Shown here one piece after another: positions 57,201 to 64,000 of a stretch of 64,000 nt of DNA. This stretch comes from Mikania micrantha (Eukaryota > Streptophyta > Magnoliopsida > Asterales > Asteraceae). Where the stretch lies: positions 52,792,067 to 52,856,066 of the forward strand of contig CM018698.1 in assembly GCA_009363875.1 (NCBI GenBank). Direction: 5' to 3'. A model generated the notes under the pieces. It was not told the DNA's origin. It was given only the letters and a program-made list of their open reading frames with translations, and did no database searches. The first letter of the stretch is position 1. Every line of letters starts with the position of its first letter. The position numbers and the translations under genes were made by a program.

Positions 57201-58430
57201 GCAAAGGGTTTGGTTCAGCCAGATCCAAAATCCATGAGTGAACAAGCCTTAAGAAATTTTTTGCATGACAGAGGAGTTCCTTCTAGAAGTTATACAAAAA
57301 TGAAGAGGGACACTCTGATAAAAAGTGTAAAAGAATTTTTGTTGACAGATGAAAAAGCAGGTAAGAAAGCAAAACTTGATAAATCAAAAATGCCTGTCAT
57401 CAGCAGAACAGTCTCCTCCAGTCAAAATTTTGAAAAGCCAAAGTCATCTGTTTCCTCCCAATACACAAGAAATTCTGGAATGACTTTCCAAGAAACATTG
57501 ACTATTCAAGATCAAGAGTTAATGAAACAAAAGTCAAACATAGTGGGATGGAAATATGACTGGAGTTGGGATGCATACCTAGTCAAAAGAGATACAGGGG
57601 CGGTGGAAAGTTTTTATCCATTTTTCCAGATATTCAATCTGTCTGATAGAGAGTTAATTGAATTGGCTGGTCTAGATCTAGTAAACAGAAGCAATTATGC
57701 TAGACCAGCAGCTTTTCAAGATACTCTAAGAAAATGTGTAAAACTATACAGACTGCAAGATGGCAGTTTGGATCAAGATAAAGTCTTGAAAGAATTTAAA
57801 AAATATGAAAAGAAATTCAATGAACAAAATCTGAAGCTGAAACCGCCTGAGATAAAGAAAAAGAAAATTGTTGGAAATATGAAGGAATTTCCTATCACTG
57901 GATGGGCTTATGATGAAAAGACATGGGAGCTGATAATTTTCAGAAGAGATAGAGTTTTAAGTGCTACAGATATAAGGCTATATGCCTATTCTGAAGTGAG
58001 ACTTCTTGAAAACTCTTATCTTATCTTTTTGAATAATCTAAAAATTGGAAAACCAATTTCAAACTTTGGAAGACGAAATCTTCTTCAATTCTTGAGGCTA
58101 ATCAGAAGATTAAGAAAAGACTCAGAAGAATTGATTGGATATGATGTAAGAAGAAATGAGCAAAAGGTGAAAACTCTGAAGAACCCACAAAGAGTTTCTA
58201 TTAACTTTGATGGAAATCTTGTGGTAGAATGTCTCGATAAATCATACATCTTCACTGACAAAGATGACATGTCTGAATTGGATTTCAAATCTTTATCTGC
58301 ACTAAATAAAATGTCGATTTATTACATGAGAGAAGACTTGAAAGCTCCAATGACTCAATTTGCTGGTATTATACAACATTTGTTGTTATCTTTCAGCATG
58401 AGTCAAGTGAAAGAAGAAGAAAATGTGTGA
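54210..58430 (+). CDS. Element C third gene: 1406-residue coiled-coil protein of unknown function
   Basis: I do not recognise a named protein. The ATG at 54210 (AAAATTATGGCT, good context) starts MALLEIADQHNVCAF; the frame is open further upstream (to 54090) but without an earlier ATG. Residues 1-270 form a globular region (FREILRFINRSSLVFALTAR; IVGTVGGQQVVISEQ) resembling the domain of many 'putative plant transposon' proteins. Then come an acidic Ser/Asp linker (270-320), a Gln run (about 367), a long coiled coil (420-740), a bipartite basic patch (EKRKFDQ then MKRVKS, about 741-760), a SAP-like segment (about 1009-1048, LRNFLHDRGVPSRSYTKMKR) and a tail with two IxGWxYD segments (1109 and 1229). 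No signal peptide or membrane helix is evident. It sits where SIRE elements carry an envelope-like gene and is intact over 4.2 kb, so it was under selection until recently. Confidence 0.8.
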   Translation: MALLEIADQHNVCAFLNAEHPKAHGFREILRFINRSSLVFALTARPTLYRHMINEFWITAVEEVQNDIRTIVGTVGGQQVVISEQTLRNVLQLGNDECDITELPDDEILDFFQNFLGYTGGMPRRQILKGKLGAKWKLLAHILQHCISNRRSGWFELPLGTISMIMSLLMSTPFNFTRIIFNGMTTNVSAGSKKFLMYPRFIQLVINNQHPDMQPFGEKIHGLKHHDHLTCPSMNRGKVEEGDVEFPQIFFDLQDALIEQGMILVNVENEDSSSSSSDHIDSDADVSSSESSKGDNDDDGDNNEEFQDQISTPAHGSPATSVDSQARPDDQDFIQNLDLSPISSPIQTATDTLSIPNSPLEVDVSIQQKQQQQNQQQNESETMLDTEQIQDLHPKLQDPYQPSAALKIIPLVLQHMASLIDSRETEINQLNAELEKDFDDHLKEYNQFQDALDEQNAEITRLLIELEQKENHLGVQNAYIVSQDAHIKNLNEAAAQAKEYVQKSDDYVNQFTNTLNSQVEEIENLKAFVDDIQSDLKFSIAQREKYIQKATNLSQELFSAQNEVTHAQLAQDKMKEHVDLLKSEIHNLKSQLAATQSLAENDQKAIIADLKDTIISKEKKINELEEQLKASKLAFEKDIEKINLQLKSAKAKSKVLEKEIDALKKTDQNRINSLQEAANEITRLNAIISKSKRAETSFESLESTIEELEKENQMLRERTEELEDAYDESVYSLEGDDAYSKGEKRKFDQDEDDEPMKRVKSSSPPQSLAPSPKFQKEVTSVKELDSYFKAAIFTKYGFFEIMNKANDDLLNFSIPSVEEVSRGIPGNEIERILIKNHLEILRRKQDAAREKAKGKEKVSEELKPISSSKFDKKEVKALAGILGDLTDAELAANEALMPEIQESSRMIEPNVSFSESFASQFSANAMADSHMKLVLKLVEYGGLEFETVNLMSFEQLSAESDRIDSLLNPQNETEIDKKERKDKEKKRREQETADSEIAKGLVQPDPKSMSEQALRNFLHDRGVPSRSYTKMKRDTLIKSVKEFLLTDEKAGKKAKLDKSKMPVISRTVSSSQNFEKPKSSVSSQYTRNSGMTFQETLTIQDQELMKQKSNIVGWKYDWSWDAYLVKRDTGAVESFYPFFQIFNLSDRELIELAGLDLVNRSNYARPAAFQDTLRKCVKLYRLQDGSLDQDKVLKEFKKYEKKFNEQNLKLKPPEIKKKKIVGNMKEFPITGWAYDEKTWELIIFRRDRVLSATDIRLYAYSEVRLLENSYLIFLNNLKIGKPISNFGRRNLLQFLRLIRRLRKDSEELIGYDVRRNEQKVKTLKNPQRVSINFDGNLVVECLDKSYIFTDKDDMSELDFKSLSALNKMSIYYMREDLKAPMTQFAGIIQHLLLSFSMSQVKEEENV

Positions 58431-58530
58431 AGATGACTCCTGCTGATGATGACAAGGATTTGGATATGGTTTATTCATTTGAGAGAGGTACTTATGGATT
58501 ATGGTGGGATAATTGTAGGAAGCATCATCT
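58431..58530 (+). other. 3' untranslated region of element C
   Basis: A short stretch between the third gene's TGA and the purine tract. It holds one more TGCTGATGATGA motif. No separate gene. Confidence 0.5.
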
Positions 58531-58541
58531 CAGGGGGAGAT
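58531..58541 (+). other. Polypurine tract of element C
   Basis: CAGGGGGAGAT directly before the 3' LTR start TGTTAGG at 58542. Confidence 0.85.
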
Positions 58542-59793
58542 TGTTAGGTTTTCATTATGAGATGGTGCTCTGCCCACAATTAACCAACCCTTTTGCAAGT
58601 TTCAAGTTCATTAAGTTCATTTAATGACGGCAACATTTTAACTCTCTTTACTTCTGTTTCTCTATTTTATACAGATTTATTTTTTGATTTGCTGATAAAT
58701 TTGAATAAAGTTCAAATTCATATGATATGTTGATGTGTTGACAGGCACAATACAGACAACACATATGGTCCATATCTCTGAACCTTAAACCTTTCTAGTT
58801 ATAAGATTATTATTTGTTAATTGATTCTTATGTTTAAGTGTTTAGGAATTGCAGGATTTGTCGATGTTGCTGTGCTGACAACAAAGTTATAATGCTGAAA
58901 GTCAACTCATTGAAGATAGAGATGCTGACTTCTCAAAGGATTCTTCAATGCTGACAGCTTAAAGTTACAGTGCTGACATTCAAAGTCTATTGCTGATGAT
59001 ATTATCCCATTCGATATTGAAGTGCTGATGAACAAATCTTGAAATGCTGATGACCAAGTGTGATGCTGATAGAATATGTTGTGCTGATGATTACAAGAGC
59101 CAAGTATTCAGAAATGCTGATATTGAACTCTTGAATGCTGACAGCCAATTCTCAATGACAGCTTTATGAGTTCAAGTGCTGATACTTGGATGCTGATAAT
59201 GACAACTTACATATACAATGCTGACATCCAATTCTCAATGCTGACAGCAAGTATATTGTAATGCTGACATGAAGATGTGAACTGCTGATACACATTGCAA
59301 TGCTGATGACTCAATGTTGCAATGCTGAAGTTCAAGTCTGCTGTTGCTGATGAAGAATCTACAGATTTTTGTTGTTTATTTGTTTTTGCTGACATCAGTT
59401 ATGACATGTATAACTGACGTGACGTTTATTTTGTTATTTTGATAGCGATGATCCGTTAGGGCAGTTATGTAGGTCTGAAATAGGTTTCTATAAATAGGAC
59501 CTTTATGTCTTTCATTAGTACGCTTTTTGACGCTTTTGTACTCTTTCTGGTGATTACACACACTGTAATTCTCTGAGAAATTTCAGATCTACAATCAATA
59601 TAACTGCCTTTAATATTCATCAATTCTTAACTGTTCTTATTAAATATGTCTTGAATATTAATTACTGTGGGTTTTGTTATTTTGGATTGTTTCTGAACTT
59701 AGATTGATTGCCTGTTTCCGCCTAGCAATTGATCGAAATCATAGCTTATTGTTATTATCAGATCTCAGATTATGATCTGATCCGATCCTGACA
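58542..59793 (+). repeat. Element C 3' LTR
   Basis: 1252 bp, same length as the 5' LTR with about five substitutions by eye (for example GACGGTAACATTC in the 5' copy and GACGGCAACATTT here). Followed by GTTTT (59794-59798), the target duplication. Confidence 0.96.
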
Positions 59794-59798
59794 GTTTT

Positions 59799-60048
59799 CA
59801 GGGGTCTTAGGGTGGCTTAAGTCGAATAGGAAACGTCTGGTTCGAGTTGAAATGATGAGGATATGTAATGATGGTTTTGTGGTTCTCAAAAAGATTTTTC
59901 AGCGATCCTGTCTCCCAGGCATACCGCCTGATGAGAGACGAGAGGCACAGGCACCAGGCGTAGCGCGCGAGCTACCCTGGTCCGGCCTATTTTCCCTTTC
60001 TCGCGTGTATCGCCAGAAGGCAGTGGTTGGGTCCGGGCGTAGCGCCTA
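59799..60048 (-). repeat. Continuation of LTR E between C and D
   Basis: CpG-rich with GGCATACCGCC, GGCGTAGCGCGCG and GGGCGTAGCGCC, similar to the GCGTACCGCC motifs near the outer end of the B LTR. Open frames here are chance. It stops at 60048, where the D LTR starts. Confidence 0.6.
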
Positions 60049-60394
60049 TGTAACATCCGTGAAAAATCCAGGTAAAATCCATATTAAGATCTTATTTGTT
60101 TAGTCATTTACAAACAAGAACCAAGTTAATACGTATGTTGAGTCGATGGTATTTAAACAAACTAAGAAACCATGATCAGTCATGGGTTTCAGATATCGTA
60201 ATGCGTATAAAAATAATCAAGGAATAACGATAATCATAGTACGAGAAAAACCCAATAGTTGTGAAATATTGAAAATATTTATAATAAAGTAAATATTTAA
60301 AACAGATGTTTAATGATTGTAATATTTTGGATATAATTAATAAGTTTAAGAAATTTTATAAAAATATTTTAATATTAAAATAATCGGACCGAAC

Positions 60395-60860
60395 CATGGG
60401 CTAACCCAGACCGAACCACGGCTTGAACCACCCTCGGCAACCGGCTAAGTCATGGCCGAGCCATGACCAAGACCAATTCTCGGCAACTGGCTAGCCGCGG
60501 GCTAGCCATGCTCGGCAACCTTGCCCGAGAAGGAGCAGGTCGCGACCAGACCCCAGCCCCACATGCTCGGCAATCTTCTCGGGAACGCCCTAATCGCGAC
60601 CAAGCCGGCGCGCCCCATCATCTCGGCACATGCTTGGGAATTGGCAGATCGCGACCAGGCGTCAGCGCCCACACCCTCGGCGACCTTCTCGGCAACATGC
60701 CCGGGAATCAGCAAGTTGTGACCAGCATGCTCCCGACCACCACCCAGCGCGTTCTCGGCATTACTCCCGGCCACCTTCAGCTCGCGACCAAGCTACTCCC
60801 GGGTACTGTTCTCGGCAACGACCAGCATCAAGCCGGCAACCGCCGATGGCTTCCGACCAG
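60395..60860 (+). repeat. CpG-rich degenerate array in the D LTR
   Basis: Words CTCGGCAAC, CCCGGGAA and TCGCGACCA recur at roughly 55-110 bp intervals, four to seven times. TCGCGACCA appears near 60539, 60594, 60649 and 60782. High GC in an otherwise AT-rich window; long open frames on both strands are a by-product. Confidence 0.75.
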
Positions 60861-61194
60861 CCCCTAATAAGTTTTAAAAATTTCAATTTAGCCCCTAAAC
60901 TTTATAAATTTTTATTTTATGCCCCAATCTTTTATTTATAGTTATTTTCACACATTTTTATAAATAAAAATTTAAAGAACTATTTCCCTAATTAAAATTT
61001 AATTAAAAATCTTAATTAAACATAATCATTTTACTTTTTCACCTACTAATCTACACCCCCACATCCTTTTTCCCTTCCAACATTTTTGTCTCCCCTCTCC
61101 TCTCCCTTGGCCGGCCACCCTCACCACCAAGACCCTCTCCTCTCCCTTGGCCGGCCACCCTCACCACCAAGACCCTCCCCTCTCCAATTTCCAC

Positions 61195-61202
61195 TATAAA
61201 TA
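61195..61202 (+). promoter_or_regulatory. TATA box of the D LTR
   Basis: TATAAATA, directly after the CT-rich duplication and in AT-poor surroundings. Transcription would start near 61230. Confidence 0.6.
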
Positions 61203-62876
61203 CAACACCCCATTCTTCCTAAATTCTTTGCACCAAATCCATTCTTTCTTGGATTTCTAATTCTATCTTCCTAAACCACCCCTCTTGGAATCTTTCTAAG
61301 ATTTCCAAGGTAAAAATCACTTAAACTAAATGCTCTTTACATTACTTATGTTCTTCATCTTCTTCTTCTAATCCTCTAAATTCTAAGTTGTTACCATGCT
61401 TGATAACACAAAGGTTTGTGTGTTGTGAAGTTTCCTAATAACTTGTCTTATGACAAGTAACCTATGATCAACCCATACACATACTTTCAAGTCATGGATT
61501 CTTGCAATATTGATAACAAAAAGGTTTGTATGTTTGTTCTTTACCAAACATCCAAGCATACCTTCAATATTTGCCTTATTATTTTGAATGTTGATAACAC
61601 AAAGGTTTTGTATAATTATGGGTCTTTAATCAAAGATCAATAACTATACAAAACATACTTTCAACATTTGCCTACTTATACATATATTTGTAGAAACTAT
61701 AAATAATCAAAACCATGCACTTGTTTATATTCAATTATAATAATTGAATGATATTAATATATTTTGAAATTTACTTTAAAACCCTCATTCACTAATATTA
61801 CTTCAAAGTAATACCCTAAAATATCTAATACTATTAAAAACTTGATTATACGCATTACAAACTTCATTATTATTAAACCATACGTGGTGTTATTACTATT
61901 AAACCATCCGTGGTTTCATTCGTAACTTGGTACGACTCGAAATATAGAGTCGATTAAAATGCTAAGTTAAAAAGCGAATTGTGTTATGACTTAGTATCAT
62001 TATTAAGTTGGAAGATGACAAGTTCGAGTAACGTATTATCATTTCTTATATGACTTAATGAAAGTCATTACTATGCAAAAACCCCAATATATTAGAAATC
62101 GGGTTAACGCATCTCTTATATAAATACTAAATATTACATCCATCGTAAAACTCAACAAATGTATACTTTCCTTATAGGGGTTTGAAGTTCGCGACGACAA
62201 TCAAGATCTTATTCTTATTATTATCCATCTACCATCATCCTACTACTAGTGAGTTTCATAGCCCCTCTTTCACTTAATACTTTGGGGTGGAATACATGCT
62301 AGATACTTACATCCATATGTGTTTAATTAAAATAGGCATTTTAGGGATTACCTGAGTATACGTGTTACTATCGTTTAAACTTCTTTAATATTCATGATGT
62401 ACATTAATAATATTTTGAGTGAAGTATACGTTTGACATCGTTTAAACTCATAATCATAAAATGCATGCTTTATTGTTAAACATTATGGGATGTATGTTAC
62501 TATAAACTCCTTTTTTTTTTTTTTTGTAATCATGCTTTATCGAGTCATAAACCTATGGACTCACCAACTATTTTTAGTTGATACTTGAGCATGTATTTCA
62601 GGAAATTAGCTACATGGATTATATTACAACAAGAAGATTTTGAAGATATTGTTTAATTTAAATTAGACTATATGGAGAAATCTTATATTGTTGTATCATT
62701 TTGAATCATATCATTTTGTAAAACTATTATCGATATGTTATTTGAATCTTTGTAACTCTCTTATGTATGTTATTTGGATTATGAATGCAATTTAGTAAGT
62801 TTCTTTATAAACAATGTATTTGTAATCCGATTTCGTCTCGCCCTCGTGATTCCGCTTTAGCGGGGGTGTGACAGAT

Positions 62877-62894
62877 TGGTATCAGAGCCATTGG
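62877..62894 (+). other. Primer-binding site of element D (initiator tRNA-Met)
   Basis: TGGTATCAGAGCCATTGG, three bases after the LTR end; complementary to the 3' end of initiator tRNA-Met for at least 13 bases. Confidence 0.93.
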
Positions 62895-63821
62895 TTATAG
62901 AGAATTAGGTTGCATGAAACCTAGACTATAACTTATAGCTCATCCTAGGACTTCTATGAACCGTATATGCTACTACTTGAACAATTTGTTATCACCATAC
63001 GTGTCTACTTGCTTACTTGTTAGAAATAAGTTTCCTTAGAGTTTAAGTATTCCATTAAGTATGCCTTAGATTATAAAAACCTTAGCTAATTCCTATAACC
63101 TTTACTTCTTCCTATTATATGAAAATTTAAAACATATAATATGTATGTATGACAAAGCACTATAAAAAAAAATATGTGGGACACTCTCATACTCAAAAAT
63201 TTTTATTCTAATCTCGTTAAAGCTAAGTTTGTATAAACGGACATGTACTAACTGGAAGGGCGAATACCGGTAGTTGGGACTCCTGTCTAGGAAAGCGATT
63301 CGTATATATCCCCGACATACTGCTGGACCGGTCTAGCTTTCCTGGGGATTCCCGATGAGAGTATTCTAACCTATAGGCCAAAGCATGTTACACCAAAAGT
63401 TGTACGAACTATACGGCTCTAATAAGTCAACGGCAAACCCTTTGGGTTGCCATTCCGCTTCACTTTGAAGCCAACATCATTGATTTATATAAATTCCAAA
63501 ACAATTACTTCCATACTCGTATTCATATGTCAACGTAAAATGGCAAGAACCAAAGTAATCATGCAAGTCAAACTACCATTACGAGTGCACACGTAATCGC
63601 CATTTGAAATGCATGAGAGTTTTGGCAATTTCTATTTTAAGTTAACAAGTAATATGGGTTCCCAACCTCAGGATTCTCAAAGCATTGGTTATGACCAACG
63701 AGATAAATCCGTTTGACAAAAGTAGGGTCCATACTCTTGCACACACGAAAATTCGATCAAGTATGTAATAAATAAATTACTACATCAAATAAAGTACTAA
63801 ATCATTTCATTTTTAAAGCTA
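62895..63821 (+). other. Element D 5' leader
   Basis: Untranslated leader of 0.9 kb between primer-binding site and gag. I see no gene. A GC-richer part around 63250-63370 (TAGGAAAGCG and CTTTCCTGGGG) might fold, possibly a packaging region (guess). Confidence 0.5.
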
Positions 63822-64000
63822 ATGGCTCCAACAAGGAAAGGACGACCACCGAAGGGAAAGCGACCACTTGACAATACAGATACTAGTGTCCCAATGAGCT
63901 CGGCCGACATCGAAAAACTAGTAGAAGCTCGAATAGCCGCAGCTATACCCGGCATACTTGCTCGAGCTAACTCGAACTCGGGAAACAACAATAATAACCA
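63822..64000 (+). CDS. Element D gag, N-terminal part (cut by window end)
   Basis: ATG 63822 (GCTAATGGCTCC) opens MAPTRKGRPPKGKRPLDN, a very basic start with an AT-hook-like GRPPKGKRP, then ADIEKLVEARIAAAIPGIL, a likely helix, and an Asn-rich run at the window edge. 59 codons are visible without a stop. Position after the primer-binding site and the style match gypsy gag. The rest lies outside. Confidence 0.75.
   Translation, partial: MAPTRKGRPPKGKRPLDNTDTSVPMSSADIEKLVEARIAAAIPGILARANSNSGNNNNN

Larger units (their letters stand above)
44028..59793 (+). mobile_element. SIRE/Maximus-like Ty1/copia element C, 15.8 kb, with an extra third gene
   Basis: Direct LTRs of 1252 bp each (44028-45279 and 58542-59793), starting TGTTAGG and ending CTGACA, are flanked by GTTTT (44023-44027 and 59794-59798). 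Order: LTR, primer-binding site, gag, pol (PR-IN-RT-RH, the copia order), about 1.9 kb of non-coding DNA, a 1406-codon third frame, purine tract, LTR. By eye I count about five substitutions between the LTRs, so the insertion is recent. Gag carries a 13-bp duplication and RNase H is frameshifted, so this copy is probably not self-sufficient. Large size, long gag and an extra gene after pol fit the SIRE/Maximus lineage. Confidence 0.95.
38503..60048 (-). mobile_element. Very long gypsy LTR E, interrupted by C and truncated at D
   Basis: The plus strand starts TGTCACACCCCGAGCCGG (38503), analogous to the TGAGAGGCCCCGAGTC end of A and B. E continues to 44027, is interrupted by C, and resumes at 59799 after the duplicated GTTTT. 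It ends at 60048, where element D begins. Without C it is about 5.8 kb. No primer-binding site lies below 38503, so E is a 3' LTR or a solo LTR, not a 5' LTR. It contains the shared CCTGAGAAAACATG / TTGGTGAGTTC block (38858-38912), GGGCC-rich, GGTTCG-rich and ~150-bp periodic stretches, and near its far end the GCATACCGCC-type CpG motifs seen in B. It may be composite. Confidence 0.6.
60049..62873 (+). repeat. Element D 5' LTR, 2825 bp
   Basis: Starts TGTAACATCCG and ends GGGTGTGACA. It contains a CpG-rich degenerate array (60395-60860), a pyrimidine-rich stretch with a 40-bp tandem duplication (61097-61176, containing CTTGGCCGGCCACCC), a TATA box (61195-61202), and TTGATAACACAAAGG-type words at about 61402, 61516 and 61599. 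A shared block lies at 62552-62605. No gene. Confidence 0.85.
60049..64000 (+). mobile_element. Ty3/gypsy element D, 5' part, runs off the window
   Basis: 5' LTR 60049-62873, primer-binding site at 62877, leader, and gag start at 63822, all on the plus strand. Gypsy class is inferred from the LTR: the shared CCAACT / AGTTG / CATGTATTTCAGG block and the basic gag start. The bases before the LTR are GCCTA (60044-60048), the expected target duplication; the partner lies outside. Confidence 0.82.

Noticed and set aside
54210..58430. Naming the third protein of C an envelope
   Set aside because: The position fits the SIRE envelope-like gene, but I see no signal peptide or membrane helix.
60463..60941. 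GC-rich open frames of 66-134 codons
   Set aside because: Three overlapping frames on two strands over a CpG-rich repeat array in the D LTR; no protein family.

Overview
This window is plant nuclear DNA: AT-rich, with GT-AG introns, plant-type LTR retrotransposons primed by initiator-tRNA-Met, tRNA-derived SINEs and MITEs. The chloroplast kinase gene and the repeat families suggest a eudicot. The style of the Ty3/gypsy and SIRE-like elements makes me think of Asteraceae, but that is an impression, not a proof.

Layout. (1) 1-15303 holds two nested Ty3/gypsy chromovirus-type elements on the minus strand. The older element A (5' LTR 12831-15303) is split by the younger element B (1499-10771), which has 2258-bp LTRs and the 5-bp target duplication CCAGA. 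Both have broken reading frames. (2) 15304-30156 is mostly non-coding and contains SINEs, fold-back MITEs and simple repeats. It holds one small host gene, a 41-residue DVL/ROTUNDIFOLIA-like peptide gene (22882-23007, minus), with a TATA box and a 22-bp G run just upstream. (3) 30157-35288 (minus) is a complete ten-exon host gene for the thylakoid state-transition kinase STN7 (586 residues). Several introns carry repeats, and a SINE with a 15-bp target duplication sits about 290 bp upstream of its start. (4) 36150-37868 is a decayed Ty1/copia remnant (G), cut off by LTR-like gypsy sequence (F, then E). (5) E is a very long minus-strand gypsy LTR (38503 onward). It is interrupted by element C and then by element D. 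(6) C (44028-59793, 15.8 kb, plus) is a young SIRE/Maximus-like Ty1/copia element with 1252-bp LTRs and the target duplication GTTTT. It carries gag, pol and, after pol, a third open frame of 1406 residues. (7) D (60049 to beyond the window end, plus) is a gypsy element with a 2825-bp 5' LTR, a primer-binding site and the start of gag.

The most interesting system is in C. About 17 TGCTGA motifs (mostly TGCTGAC or TGCTGAT), then a CACGTG box and a TATAAAAG box, lie directly before the third open frame. The LTR has the same order: about 22 such motifs, a TGACGTGACGT site, then TATAAATAG. This suggests an internal promoter for the third gene, built from the same motif as the LTR promoter. The third protein has no membrane segment that I can see. 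It has a long coiled coil, a basic patch and a SAP-like segment, so an envelope role is doubtful.
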